Origin: JAABVY01 sp964627935
GTDB lineage: Bacteria > Zixibacteria > MSB-5A5 > JAABVY01
Assembly (NCBI GenBank): GCA_964627935.1
Contig: CAZVLB010000004.1
Span: forward strand, 62,001-126,000
Direction: 5' to 3'
DNA: 64,000 nucleotides
A program made the position numbers and the translations under genes. The notes under the pieces were generated by a model. It saw nothing but the letters and a program-made list of their open reading frames with translations. It did not search any database and was not told where the DNA came from. Shown piece after piece: positions 24,158 to 33,596 of this stretch. Within the stretch, counting starts at the first letter, position 1; each line of letters opens with the position of its first letter.

Positions 24158-26841
24158 CAGCAGTCGGGAATCCCATCACCATTGGTATCACCGGGCGCAT
24201 AGCCGCCGGTAAAGATGTAATTGATGATCCAGACCGCATCGCTGACATTGACCTCACCATCGCAGTTTACTTCAGCCGACTCCAGTGGCAAGGGCTCCGG
24301 GCCACTGATGAAAATATAGTTTATCAGATAGACCGCATCGGAGACATTCACCAGAAAATCGCCATTGGTATCGCCCCGCAGATATGTAATCTCATAATTG
24401 GGGACAAACTCGACTGCGCGAAGCTCATGCGGCATTGTCTGGGTCGGCAGAAATATATCGAAGAACCTGATATAGCGGCAGTCCTGTGTCAGCGAAATAC
24501 CTACCGAAGCTGTGGTCTGCGCGCCGGAAAAGCCAATTTCTTTATACTGATAACGGATATTGCCCTGATCGGTCAGGATAAGCTGAAATGATATCATCGT
24601 ATCACCGGGCGGATTCAGATTGGCAATACGCTCGTACGAAACTATAAAGCTGTCGGCCTGCGGTGATGTGTAGTAATAGACCGTGCCATTGCCATTCTCC
24701 GATGTATCCAGGGTCAGATCATTCCAGAAGGGCGAAAGGAAAGCATCGAAACCAGGAGCAGGAAAATAGATGTCATCGAAATATCCGTTGATTGTTAAAT
24801 CCTCCTCGACAAAGGAGATCGCCCCATTGGTGCAGATATTGACCTGATTAAAAAATGTGCCATAGAAATTGAAGCTGAAACCGATCGGATATGGTCCCGC
24901 GGTGCCGTCATCGAGCCTGCCTTCGGGCACTTCGCTGTTTTCGAACTCGTCGAGATCGATTGCGATGCCAGCCTGGCTGATATCGATCCAGTTATAATTG
25001 ATTTCGCCGTAATCGGAATCCAGAATCGTATAACTGGTGTCATTACATCTGCATTCCAGAAAGACCGGCACAAGCAGAGTATCATTGCCCGGATTCAAAT
25101 CGACATCGATTATGACATTGGCCTTATATGGATGCAAACTTCCGGGGAGTTCTGTGCAGTCGAACTGGAAATTCAGAAAATCGCCGCTGTTCGGTCCGAT
25201 TGTCCCGCTTGCAGGACTGACAGTCAACCATCCGTTTTCTGTCTGGCCCTCGATTGTATCTATGACCGTTATCTCGAAATCTATCGTTCTATCCGGATTC
25301 TCATTCAAAATCAGGATGTTATTGCTGCCCGATTGACCCTCAGGTACCGATGCCTGGACATAGCTTGGATCGGTTCTGACATTTGACGGCGGTGACATAG
25401 ATTGCAGTGCCAACTTCAGGTCGGGACGGGACCCTATATTTTCTGATGGATTGGGCTGTAATGTGCCGCTGATTTTGAGCAGGTTCCTGAGATCATCGGG
25501 GTTCATCGGCTGGCCGAACTCCTCGATATAGGCCGACTGTAATGATGCCGCCGCGCCGGTTACCATGGCCGCCGCCGATGATGTGCCGCTGAACCTGTCG
25601 GTGTAATGCTGGCGGTAATCATTATCGGGATTGAATAGTACGCCATAACCGCTGGCCACAACTTCTTTGCCCCAGCCCTGCAGATCGATTCGTGAGCCAT
25701 AATTTGAAAAATACAGACGAGACCTGTCCTGGCCCCAATTACCTGAGGGCGGTGCGCCGGCGCCGACGATTATTGCCCGCGAATCACGGTAGGCCGGATT
25801 AAAACGATTCTCGTAAATCGGATCATCAAGATTATCGGCCCCGTTACCGGCCACCGCGCATACAATCACGCCTTTTGCAGATGCCAGTTGGACAACGTCG
25901 AAGGTTTCATCAAAATATTCCTCGGGCACATAGCCGGCCTGATCGGGTTGCCAGCTGAAATCATAGCGTGGCCCCGGGGTATTGAGTTCTATAAGCATGA
26001 TATCGCCCGGGCTCAGTTCTGCGGCCGCATAGTCGATTGCCGCCGCCACCCCGATATATCCGATTGATACCGTCGAAACCATTGCTTCATGGGCGATCCC
26101 GGTAATACCGTAGTCATTGGAATCGGCAGCAATAATACCGATCACGCAGCTGCCATGTGAGGACCATCCCGGCAAAGTTACAGGTATGCCGTAAAGCAAT
26201 GTATCGATATTGTCACCAAAATCCTCATGGTCGAAATTCCAGTCCCCTTCAATATCGATAACGCGTACATTGGAGCCGTTTCCACCGGGCACGTTCCAGG
26301 CATAATAAGCATCCACTCCATCGGGAGCAGGATTCAAATAGCCCTGTTCGGATGTGAAATCAGGTGTGGTGGGCGGAATATCGCTTGCCGGGTATGATTT
26401 CGGACGAATGTAAGCCTTTTCTACTGCCGGATGATTCTTTATCGAGTTTATGATTTCCTTAGCAGCAGCATAATCATCAACAGCAACCTGGTAGTATGAA
26501 TTCAAATCCGGCAGGCTTGCAGATTTATCTCCTTCCAAAAACTGCCTCTCAAGGTCGATCTCCTCCTGGCTGCGAATCATCAGCCGTTCGATTGATTTAC
26601 CCGATTTGGAGGCAATAGCGTTCACCACAAAATCCAGCTCAGTTTCTGGTGATTTCAAGGTTCCGGATTCATCCACTCTCACCTTGTAATCATCTTTGAA
26701 TTTGATGATCAGGCGACCTATCGGAATCTCAGAAGAGACATTTTCCAATGACGACTCTCCCGGCATTTCGGCAGCCAATGATGAGAGAGAAAAGAGACAA
26801 GTGGCTATCAGGATTGTGGCAAATTTGATAAATCTTAGCAT
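24157..26841 (-). CDS. Exported subtilisin-like (S8) protease with dockerin-like tail
   Basis: A large exported serine protease of family S8. A signal peptide runs to about residue 24. An unusual N-terminal region (about 30-150) looks like an inhibitor or propeptide. The triad is intact: VRVIDIEGDW (Asp about 195), SSHGSCVIGI (His about 229) and SGTSSAAAMVTGA (Ser about 420). The catalytic domain ends near residue 480; two beta-rich regions follow, the second of which (SFNFYGTFFNQVNICTNGAI; FLSPFWNDLTL) resembles a nidogen-type or WD40-like surface domain. The last 70 residues are the dockerin-like tail (RGDTNGDFLVNVSDAVYLIN; EVNCDGEVNVSDAVWIIN) ending TNGDGIPDC. The Shine-Dalgarno is weak (GGATGG). 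Probably digests protein outside the cell, tethered through the tail. Confidence 0.9.
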   Translation of the reverse strand: MLRFIKFATILIATCLFSLSSLAAEMPGESSLENVSSEIPIGRLIIKFKDDYKVRVDESGTLKSPETELDFVVNAIASKSGKSIERLMIRSQEEIDLERQFLEGDKSASLPDLNSYYQVAVDDYAAAKEIINSIKNHPAVEKAYIRPKSYPASDIPPTTPDFTSEQGYLNPAPDGVDAYYAWNVPGGNGSNVRVIDIEGDWNFDHEDFGDNIDTLLYGIPVTLPGWSSHGSCVIGIIAADSNDYGITGIAHEAMVSTVSIGYIGVAAAIDYAAAELSPGDIMLIELNTPGPRYDFSWQPDQAGYVPEEYFDETFDVVQLASAKGVIVCAVAGNGADNLDDPIYENRFNPAYRDSRAIIVGAGAPPSGNWGQDRSRLYFSNYGSRIDLQGWGKEVVASGYGVLFNPDNDYRQHYTDRFSGTSSAAAMVTGAAASLQSAYIEEFGQPMNPDDLRNLLKISGTLQPNPSENIGSRPDLKLALQSMSPPSNVRTDPSYVQASVPEGQSGSNNILILNENPDRTIDFEITVIDTIEGQTENGWLTVSPASGTIGPNSGDFLNFQFDCTELPGSLHPYKANVIIDVDLNPGNDTLLVPVFLECRCNDTSYTILDSDYGEINYNWIDISQAGIAIDLDEFENSEVPEGRLDDGTAGPYPIGFSFNFYGTFFNQVNICTNGAISFVEEDLTINGYFDDIYFPAPGFDAFLSPFWNDLTLDTSENGNGTVYYYTSPQADSFIVSYERIANLNPPGDTMISFQLILTDQGNIRYQYKEIGFSGAQTTASVGISLTQDCRYIRFFDIFLPTQTMPHELRAVEFVPNYEITYLRGDTNGDFLVNVSDAVYLINYIFISGPEPLPLESAEVNCDGEVNVSDAVWIINYIFTGGYAPGDTNGDGIPDC

Positions 26842-27098
26842 GATGAGACCATCCGATCGGTAATCATAGTTAAGATAACAGCTATTTAAAACCTGTCAAA
26901 TGCAATTACACTGGTTATCGGAAAACAAGAAAACTAAAAAACAGTAGAAATCGGGCTAGATGGTCTCCTGCGGCAATAATTTGATTATGGCCTGTTTATA
27001 TATTATACACCTGCAGTTTCAAAACAGTTTGCTCAAATCGTTGCCAATTGGCGATTTTAATACTACTTTAATGGAAAAATGACTGTCTGGAGGATTAA

Positions 27099-27938
27099 AT
27101 GAGCGGCATTTTGTTTCTGCGCACAAAAAAGTATCATGAAATCCAGGAATTTTATGTCAGGAAAATCGGCTGCGGGCTATGGCTTGACCAGGGAAGTTGC
27201 GTGATTTTTCGGCATGGCAACCAGTTGATCGGATTTTGTGACCGTGATGAGGCCGACACCGGCGGCGTGCTGACATTTTTCTATCCCACCAAGAAGCACG
27301 TGGATGAAGTTTATGAAGCAATTAAGGATTCGGCTGAATCTCCGCCCAAGATGAACGAACAGTATCGTATATACCATTTCTACGCCAGGGATCCGGAGGG
27401 CAGGTCAATCGAGTTTCAGACGTTCGATCATCATGTATATAATCATCTGGCAGGTGATGAGCTTCTCTTGACCCGCCGCAGTGTACGTGAGTTCGCTCCG
27501 GTTGAGGTGGCCGATGATCTGATTCTGGATATCATAAATCTATCGCGCTTTGCGCCCACATCCAGAAACACACAGTCATATTATTTCAAGATTATCCGCG
27601 AACGAAATTTACTTAAAAAGCTCTCCGAGGTGCGCGGAAAAAGCTCTGCCCCGATTTCCGGCGCGCCCCTGGCGGTGGCGATATGTTCCGACCCGGAGCT
27701 TTCCAAACGGCATGTTCAGGATGGATGTATCGGGGCTTATCATTTTATATTGGCCTCATGGTGTTATGGTCTCGGTACTGTCTGGATCGCGGCCATGGAC
27801 AGGCAAGAGGTCAAGCATCTGCTGAATGTCCCGGATAGCCATTACGTGGCCACGGTGACACCACTGGGATATCCGGCCAAATTTATCGAGGAGGCACCGC
27901 CGCGTAAAGAAATCGATTATTATATCCGGCCGCTCTAA
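27099..27938 (+). CDS. VOC-domain / nitroreductase fusion
   Basis: A 279-residue fusion of two unrelated enzyme folds. Residues 1-115 look like a single VOC (glyoxalase/bleomycin resistance) module, with EIQEFYVRKIGCGLWLDQG, the GGVLTFFYP strand and FYARDPEGRSIEFQTF, where Glu and His-type metal ligands usually sit. Residues about 120-279 are a nitroreductase (FMN) domain: TRRSVREFAP, then LSRFAPTSRNTQSY, GCIGAYHFILASWCYGLGTVWI and VTPLGYPAKF. The nitroreductase half would reduce nitro groups or similar with FMN. GGAGG lies five bases before ATG 27099. No frameshift separates the domains, and both keep their normal lengths, so this appears to be a true fusion. The substrate is unknown. Confidence 0.85.
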   Translation: MSGILFLRTKKYHEIQEFYVRKIGCGLWLDQGSCVIFRHGNQLIGFCDRDEADTGGVLTFFYPTKKHVDEVYEAIKDSAESPPKMNEQYRIYHFYARDPEGRSIEFQTFDHHVYNHLAGDELLLTRRSVREFAPVEVADDLILDIINLSRFAPTSRNTQSYYFKIIRERNLLKKLSEVRGKSSAPISGAPLAVAICSDPELSKRHVQDGCIGAYHFILASWCYGLGTVWIAAMDRQEVKHLLNVPDSHYVATVTPLGYPAKFIEEAPPRKEIDYYIRPL

Positions 27939-27974
27939 AAAAACACCCTTCATTTCAAAAATTGAAATGAAGGG
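27937..27974 (-). terminator. Rho-independent terminator after the RND operon
   Basis: A 13-bp perfect stem (CCCTTCATTTCAA / TTGAAATGAAGGG) with an AAA loop; the seven A at 27937-27943 read as U on the minus transcript and overlap the stop of the plus-strand fusion gene. It lies 25 bases past the RND permease stop and has no T-run on its right side, so it serves the minus strand. Confidence 0.9.
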
Positions 27975-27999
27975 CAGATAATCCAAATTTGCTTTGATG

Positions 28000-30900
28000 C
28001 TATCGTGTATCCTGGCTGATCGCGGGGGTTTCGAGTTCCGGCGCCTCGCTGACAGCTTTCTCCTTCATGCCCAGCAGTTTGCGTGTCTTAAGAGTCAATT
28101 CTATGGCGTAGGAGAATACCAAAGGTGTCAGGATCAGCGTGGTTACAGTTGATACTGCCAGACCACCCACGACAACCGCTCCCAGCCCACGATACAATTC
28201 CGATCCGGCACCGGGCATAACAATCAATGGCAGCATGGCAAGGGTCGAGGTCCCGGTCGACATAAAGATTGGGCGCACCCTGACTCGTACCGATTCCTTG
28301 ACAGCCGAACGCGCATCCCAGCCCTCGCGCATTAACTGCAGGGCATAATACACGATCAAGATCGAGTTGTTGATAACCGTACCGACCAGGATCACAAAGC
28401 CCAGCATAGTCAGGATATCAAGTTGCTGGGAACTGTCAAAAATCTGCACGATATTTAGTCCCAGCACTCCGCCGAAGGTCGCCAGCGGCACGGTTAGCAG
28501 AATCACCAGGGGATATGTGAAGGACTGAAATAATGCCGCCAAAAGCAGATAAGTTAAAATTACGGCAAGATGAAAATCGGTAGTCAGCTCTGTTCTAAGG
28601 CGGCTTAAATCATCGGCAGTGCCGGATAAATTTATATCATACAATCCGCCCACCTGTCCCTGCTGTCTGAGCGGCTCGATAATATCACTCTGGATCAGTT
28701 CCATGCCCCGTTCGAGAGCGATCTCATCAGGCAGAACCGTTTCAATTGAAACCGTTCGTTGCCTCTCGATATGGTTGATTTGTACCGGGCCCTGTTTCTG
28801 TGTGACTTCGGCAATATCACCGACCGTGATTATCCGTCCCGAGGGGGTTGCCATGGGCAGGTAAGCAATATCCTGCGTATGCCTGGTCCAGTTTTCGCGA
28901 CCTTTCAGTATCAGGTCGATTTCACGGCCGTTCAGGAAATATTCACTGACTATGGCTCCATCAACTAACGCATTTACAGCCAGGCCGATTTCGCTGGCAC
29001 TGAGGTTGACATCCGCCGCACGGACGCGATCCGGAATTACGCGCACCTCGGGGTTGCCAAGGTCAAGCCCGGGGATCGGCCGAGAATTCGATCCGGGCAG
29101 AACTGAAGCTGTTTTGCCGAAAACCTGAGCCGCTATACCCAGCACCTTGGGAAGCTCCGGGCCGGAAACATCGATTCGAATCGAACGAGTACCGGCGAAG
29201 CCTCTTCCAAACAGTGATGTCTGGCTGGCAAAGCCGATTGTACCGGGTATGGAACGAATTGCGCCGTTGGCAATCGGCACAAGCTCTGCCGCTCTTTGAT
29301 GATCGCGGGAGGCCATGCCGAAGAAGGCCTGATTGCGCAATGCTACCAGGAAGAAATTATCAAGTCCCCCTCCCGGCAAAGTGTCTGCGGCCTCGGCCTC
29401 AGTCTGCCATAATGGCCGAATCTGGTTCTCGATAATCTTGCCCGCCTCAACCATTTCATCCAGATTATATCCGGGCGGAGGGAGCATAAAGGCAAATACC
29501 AGATTACGGTTGCCGTTGGGCAGATATTCAGCATCAGGAAGCAGGAGCCATGTCAGGACCATTGCAACTGTTATGATGCCCAGAATAGTGCCAAGCCTGC
29601 GCGCCCCTTTGACATTTATAAAATCGACAAATGATGCGATTCGTGAAGCGAACCGACCCAGCAGTGTTTTCTCCGGGGCTTTCTTTTGCAGTTTGTTGGA
29701 AATTTTTAGTATTCTTGATGATAAAGTCGGGATCACTGTAATTGAGACAATCAGCGAAATGACAATCGCACTGGAAATTGCCAGGGCGATATCCTGAAAC
29801 AACTGGCCGGCCTGTTCCTTGACAAACATGATCGGCAAAAATACAGCCACTGTAGTCACAGTCGATGCCAGCAGTGCGCCCCAGACCTCACGAGCGCCAT
29901 CAGCCGCGGCCTTAAACTTGCTTTTGCCCATCTGTTTATGCCGGTAAATATTTTCCAGCACAACAATCGAACTGTCAACCACCATTCCCACGGCGAAAGC
30001 CATACCCGCAAGTGAAATAACATTGATCGTTCGTCCGAAAATCGACATGGCCAGGAATGTACCCACGATTGATATTGGGATGGCCAATGCAATGACGAAT
30101 ATTGCTGAGAATGATCTCAGGAATAAAAACAAGACAATTATAGCCAGAAAGCCGCCCAGGTAAATATTGGAAAATACCAGGTCGATAGCCGAAGTGATAT
30201 ATGTGCTTTCGTTATAGGCATTGACTATGTTCATACCGCGCGGATTCATGACCTCGCGGTTTAGTACATCTATCTGTTTGAGCAGATTATTCAGTACCTG
30301 TAAAACATTTGCGCCAACCTGCCTTTGCGCATTAAAAGCAATCGCAGGCTGACCCATATTGCGAACCATGGCCTGGGCCTTTTGATAATCCAGCCTGACC
30401 TCGGCCACATCCCCGACCCGAACCGGCACCTCATTCTGGACAGCAATAACAGTCTGCTCGACATCCTCAAGCGATTCAAACCGTGAAGTTGTCCTGACCA
30501 CATAACGTCGTTTGCCTTCCCCGAAATCGCCTGCAGAGATATCACGATTTTCGCTGCGCAGGGCATTGGCCAGCTGGCTGACTGTCAGGCCCGATGATGC
30601 CAGCAGATCCGGATCGAAGATGACATGAAGTTCACGATCCAGGCCCCCGAAAATATTGATCGATGATACCCCCTCGACTCGCTCCAGACGAGGTTTTATT
30701 ATGTCCTCGACAAGTTGCTGCTGATGGGGTACATAAATGCTGGTATCCTGTGCACGAACCACGAACCATGCAATCGCGCCTTCCGTCTGACCCGATGTCC
30801 TGACCACAGGACGGTCGGCATTTTCCGGATATGAGGGCACCTCATTGAGCTTATTGGTGACACGCACAACCGCAGCATCAAGATCGATTCCAACCGGGAA

Positions 30901-31182
30901 TTCCAGGGTGATCGTACCGTTGCCGTCATTTGATTCGGAACTCATCTCCAGCACGCCCTCGACAGATTTGAGGTATTCCTCCTGCTGCTCGATGATTTCT
31001 TTTTCGATTTCCTCCGGCGAGGCCCCGATCCATGTTGTGCTGATCGTTATTATCGGACGCTGCACCTCTGGAGTAAGTTGAATCGGTACGCCGGTCAATG
31101 CCAGGTAGCCGCTGATTGTAAGAATCAAAACACCGACTATAACCGTTACCGGAAATCTGATTGCTGACTTTATTAAACTCAC
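28000..31182 (-). CDS. RND-type efflux pump permease (AcrB-like)
   Basis: The inner-membrane pump of a tripartite resistance-nodulation-division exporter, 1060 residues with the normal 12-helix, two-porter-domain layout. The N-terminal helix is followed by PEVQRPIITISTTWIGASPEE, standard for the family. Helix 4 has GMVVDSSIVVLENI with one Asp where AcrB has two, and helix 10 has GTVINNSILIVYYA with Asn where AcrB has the relay Lys, as in several non-proteobacterial RND clades. The start is GTG 31182 with GGAG eight bases upstream. The periplasmic adaptor gene lies 33 bases upstream on the same strand; no outer-membrane TolC-like gene is adjacent. Substrates are not readable and could be drugs, lipids or metabolites. 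Confidence 0.93.
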   Translation of the reverse strand: MSLIKSAIRFPVTVIVGVLILTISGYLALTGVPIQLTPEVQRPIITISTTWIGASPEEIEKEIIEQQEEYLKSVEGVLEMSSESNDGNGTITLEFPVGIDLDAAVVRVTNKLNEVPSYPENADRPVVRTSGQTEGAIAWFVVRAQDTSIYVPHQQQLVEDIIKPRLERVEGVSSINIFGGLDRELHVIFDPDLLASSGLTVSQLANALRSENRDISAGDFGEGKRRYVVRTTSRFESLEDVEQTVIAVQNEVPVRVGDVAEVRLDYQKAQAMVRNMGQPAIAFNAQRQVGANVLQVLNNLLKQIDVLNREVMNPRGMNIVNAYNESTYITSAIDLVFSNIYLGGFLAIIVLFLFLRSFSAIFVIALAIPISIVGTFLAMSIFGRTINVISLAGMAFAVGMVVDSSIVVLENIYRHKQMGKSKFKAAADGAREVWGALLASTVTTVAVFLPIMFVKEQAGQLFQDIALAISSAIVISLIVSITVIPTLSSRILKISNKLQKKAPEKTLLGRFASRIASFVDFINVKGARRLGTILGIITVAMVLTWLLLPDAEYLPNGNRNLVFAFMLPPPGYNLDEMVEAGKIIENQIRPLWQTEAEAADTLPGGGLDNFFLVALRNQAFFGMASRDHQRAAELVPIANGAIRSIPGTIGFASQTSLFGRGFAGTRSIRIDVSGPELPKVLGIAAQVFGKTASVLPGSNSRPIPGLDLGNPEVRVIPDRVRAADVNLSASEIGLAVNALVDGAIVSEYFLNGREIDLILKGRENWTRHTQDIAYLPMATPSGRIITVGDIAEVTQKQGPVQINHIERQRTVSIETVLPDEIALERGMELIQSDIIEPLRQQGQVGGLYDINLSGTADDLSRLRTELTTDFHLAVILTYLLLAALFQSFTYPLVILLTVPLATFGGVLGLNIVQIFDSSQQLDILTMLGFVILVGTVINNSILIVYYALQLMREGWDARSAVKESVRVRVRPIFMSTGTSTLAMLPLIVMPGAGSELYRGLGAVVVGGLAVSTVTTLILTPLVFSYAIELTLKTRKLLGMKEKAVSEAPELETPAISQDTR

Positions 31183-31215
31183 TTTATATTCTCCACGGAT
31201 GTGATAAGCTTTGTA

Positions 31216-32334
31216 TTAGTTGGCCTGGTTTTGCGGGTTGGCGTTTTTGTCGGCTCCCGGCTGGCCGGAAGCATCGGCTGTCATCACCGGGCTGCCGGGA
31301 AAGATTCGTTCATTGCCACGAACCACGACAGGCATTCCTGCCACCAGCCCCTGGCCCTTGACCGCTATCATCTTGCCCTCGGTGGAGGATGTGATAACCT
31401 GTATCGGTGCCGCTTTGCCTTCGTTGACAGTATAGACCATAGTCTGGTCGCCCTGACGGATGATAGCATCCTTGGAAACCGCAAGGCTCTTGAACGTATT
31501 ATCCATCCACAGGCTGGTCCTGACCAGCATGCCGCCTCCCAGCTTACCATCTGTGTTTTCAACTTCGATTATGACCGGAAATGTATGAGTTTCGGCGTTG
31601 GCGTTGGGGGCGATACCGGTAACCTCGCCGCGCATTACCTCTCCGCCATTGCCGCTGGCTACTATTTCGGCTTCTGCGCCGGTTGAAATATTACCGAAAT
31701 ATCTTTCCGGCAGGTCGACCTTGACACGGATTTTGGAAAGATCAACCATTTCAAACACCGGCTCTCCGGGATTGACCCATTCGCCCACATCGACAAGCTT
31801 CTGCCCGGTATAGCCATTATACATGGCCGAGATAGTGCAGTTTTTCAGGTCTCGTTCGAGGCTTTTACGCTGTGCCTCGAGTTCCTCATATCGGGCATCC
31901 ATAATGCCGGCCCAGGCTCGCGAGCTGTCCATGGCGGACTGGCTGACAAGGTTCTGGCTGAACAGTTCCTCGACTCTTTTCAAATTTGTATGGGCCAGGT
32001 CGGCCTCCAGTTTGGCCTGCCGGGCCTGCGCCTTCTTTGCATCAAGCAAAAACCTGATCTGATCGGAATCGATCGTCGCCAAAGGGGTACCGGCACTTAC
32101 CGGGTTGCCCTCAGAGGCATCGATCGATTTAACCTGTCCGGCAACCTCCGATACGATCCGGCTGGAAATCCAGGCCTCGGTGCGGCCCACCAATGTTATC
32201 TGATCATGAAAATCCATCTCCCGCACTTCCTCGGTCACCACAACAGTTGGAGGTTGTTGTGCAGAGGCAGGATTATAAACGGCCATTACTGTAAGCGCAA
32301 CGACCAACATCAGCCCGACTTTTTTTGCAAACAT
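31216..32334 (-). CDS. RND efflux periplasmic adaptor (membrane fusion protein)
   Basis: The periplasmic adaptor that links an RND pump to an outer-membrane channel. A signal peptide ends near NPASA (residue about 25). Then come the first barrel half (TLVGRTEAWISSRIVSEVAG), lipoyl-like segments (VKSIDASEGNPVSAGTPLAT), a coiled-coil hairpin (about residues 90-160, with KKAQARQAKLEADLAHTNLKR) and the second lipoyl half with YTGQKLVDVGEWVNPGEPVF. The C-terminal beta-barrel and membrane-proximal domain follow. The frame opens at GTG 32364, but AAAGGAG lies nine bases before ATG 32334, so the 372-aa version is preferred. It is 33 bases upstream of the permease gene and forms an operon with it. Confidence 0.92.
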   Translation of the reverse strand: MFAKKVGLMLVVALTVMAVYNPASAQQPPTVVVTEEVREMDFHDQITLVGRTEAWISSRIVSEVAGQVKSIDASEGNPVSAGTPLATIDSDQIRFLLDAKKAQARQAKLEADLAHTNLKRVEELFSQNLVSQSAMDSSRAWAGIMDARYEELEAQRKSLERDLKNCTISAMYNGYTGQKLVDVGEWVNPGEPVFEMVDLSKIRVKVDLPERYFGNISTGAEAEIVASGNGGEVMRGEVTGIAPNANAETHTFPVIIEVENTDGKLGGGMLVRTSLWMDNTFKSLAVSKDAIIRQGDQTMVYTVNEGKAAPIQVITSSTEGKMIAVKGQGLVAGMPVVVRGNERIFPGSPVMTADASGQPGADKNANPQNQAN

Positions 32335-32678
32335 CCGCAATATCTCCTTTAAAGTTGTATTCACAATAAATCTATACGGAATTACTCCCGTTTTGTTAAG
32401 AGCTATAACAAGATTCTTGAATCGAGGTTCACCTGGAAATCAAAATTGGAGTAGAAAGGCGAGAATTATTTCTGAAAGGCCATTTAATTGTATGTGCCAG
32501 TATGATTTTTAATAGCTGAATGGTCCCGGGTTAGAGTATTGTCAAAATGATGCGCCGCCATATCGCAGTCGCTGGCCATTTTCAAATAGTTTTATTCAAT
32601 CGCCTGCGATTTGGCGGCATATACGAATGGCGTAAAGCCAAGGTTAATATGTGCATAGATTTGCTTCAGCGTTGCCGA
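32335..32678. other. Intergenic region with a 15-bp imperfect inverted repeat
   Basis: About 340 bases between the CsgG-like gene and the efflux operon, both on the minus strand. It should hold the operon's promoter. The clearest structure is an inverted repeat: GCCGCCATATCGCAG at 32554-32568 and CTGCGATTTGGCGGC at 32604-32618, one mismatch, with a 35-base loop. There is no T-run, so it is not a plain terminator. It may be a small RNA hairpin, a protein site or a repeat remnant. I see no gene here. Confidence 0.4.
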
Positions 32679-33596
32679 TTAGTTAACCGGCATTACGATA
32701 TCACCTTCCTTGAAGCCCTGGCCCGAGACTACCTCGACAGTCGTGATACCTTCTTCCACTTCGGTGGCTTTCACGACACCGATATCATCATAGAGCACTT
32801 TCAGCACTTTTCCGGTTTTGGGATGCTTGACTTCTTTGTCGAACCGCTTGACTTCGAACTGCATGCCCGGCTTAATACCGATTTCGGTACCGCCATCTAT
32901 GAACAGGAATTCATCGGCCACGATCATGATGCCTTTCCAGGGCTTGGAGGCGGATTCGGTCTGCAGCATTTCGACGATTTCATCGATAACCTTGCGTGTG
33001 GCCTTGCCGACCACGTGATCATCGAATGAGTTTACATCACCGAATGTAAATTTATCCGTAGCAATTCCCAGCGAACGGGATTTTTCCTCCTTAGCCAGGG
33101 CCTCGGCTATGATCACCTCGGAGGTGCCGATATCGATAATGCGCAGGTCGACGCCCACTCTGCCGATATATTCGGTCAGGCCGCCACCCTTGAGGAAGCT
33201 GCCGGAAATACTTCCACCGATCTCTTTTTCCTTGTAGCCGAATTCTGTAATTGTGGCTTTGACCAGGTAGTCGCCGATTTGCAATTTGGTTGATGATGCC
33301 ACTCCCGGATTGGCAAGATCGGATTCGGACAGATTTTTCTCTTTCAGGAGCTCATCCAATGCCGCCCGTTCATAGACCTTGAATTTGCCTGAATTCACCA
33401 AAGCGGTAATCAGCATATCCGCCATTCCTGTTCCCGGCGGCACGCCATGGTACCAGTTATGCGCGGCCTTCATTTCGAACTTGCCGACAATAACCTTCTT
33501 CTTGATAACGATATCATCACCTGCAATCAAAGCCGATGTCATAATAAACATAGCCAATATGGCTACAGCAAAAATAGTCAGGAATTTGTTTTGCAT
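32679..33596 (-). CDS. CsgG/HfaB-like outer-membrane assembly protein
   Basis: A 305-residue exported protein with a signal peptide (to about residue 24) and a CsgG-type domain. CsgG forms a 36-strand outer-membrane channel for curli subunits; relatives such as HfaB help secrete holdfast adhesins. Visible family features are VGKFEMKAAHNW, GTGMADMLITALVNSGKFKVYERAALDELLKEK and LQIGDYLVKATITEFGYKE, then GRVGVDLRIIDIGTSEVIIAEA. A lipobox Cys is not obvious, unlike E. coli CsgG. The C-terminal 90 residues (LFIDGGTEIGIKPGMQFEVKR; VVSGQGFKEGDIVMPVN) resemble the FlgT C-terminal domain. No curli subunit gene is nearby. GGGAGGA lies six bases upstream of ATG 33596. The divergent cytochrome operon starts 297 bases away. 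Confidence 0.78.
   Translation of the reverse strand: MQNKFLTIFAVAILAMFIMTSALIAGDDIVIKKKVIVGKFEMKAAHNWYHGVPPGTGMADMLITALVNSGKFKVYERAALDELLKEKNLSESDLANPGVASSTKLQIGDYLVKATITEFGYKEKEIGGSISGSFLKGGGLTEYIGRVGVDLRIIDIGTSEVIIAEALAKEEKSRSLGIATDKFTFGDVNSFDDHVVGKATRKVIDEIVEMLQTESASKPWKGIMIVADEFLFIDGGTEIGIKPGMQFEVKRFDKEVKHPKTGKVLKVLYDDIGVVKATEVEEGITTVEVVSGQGFKEGDIVMPVN

Noticed and set aside
32547..33029. Plus-strand frame overlapping the CsgG-like gene
   Set aside because: Most of it is the reverse of the CsgG-like coding region, with no ribosome site and no recognisable protein.
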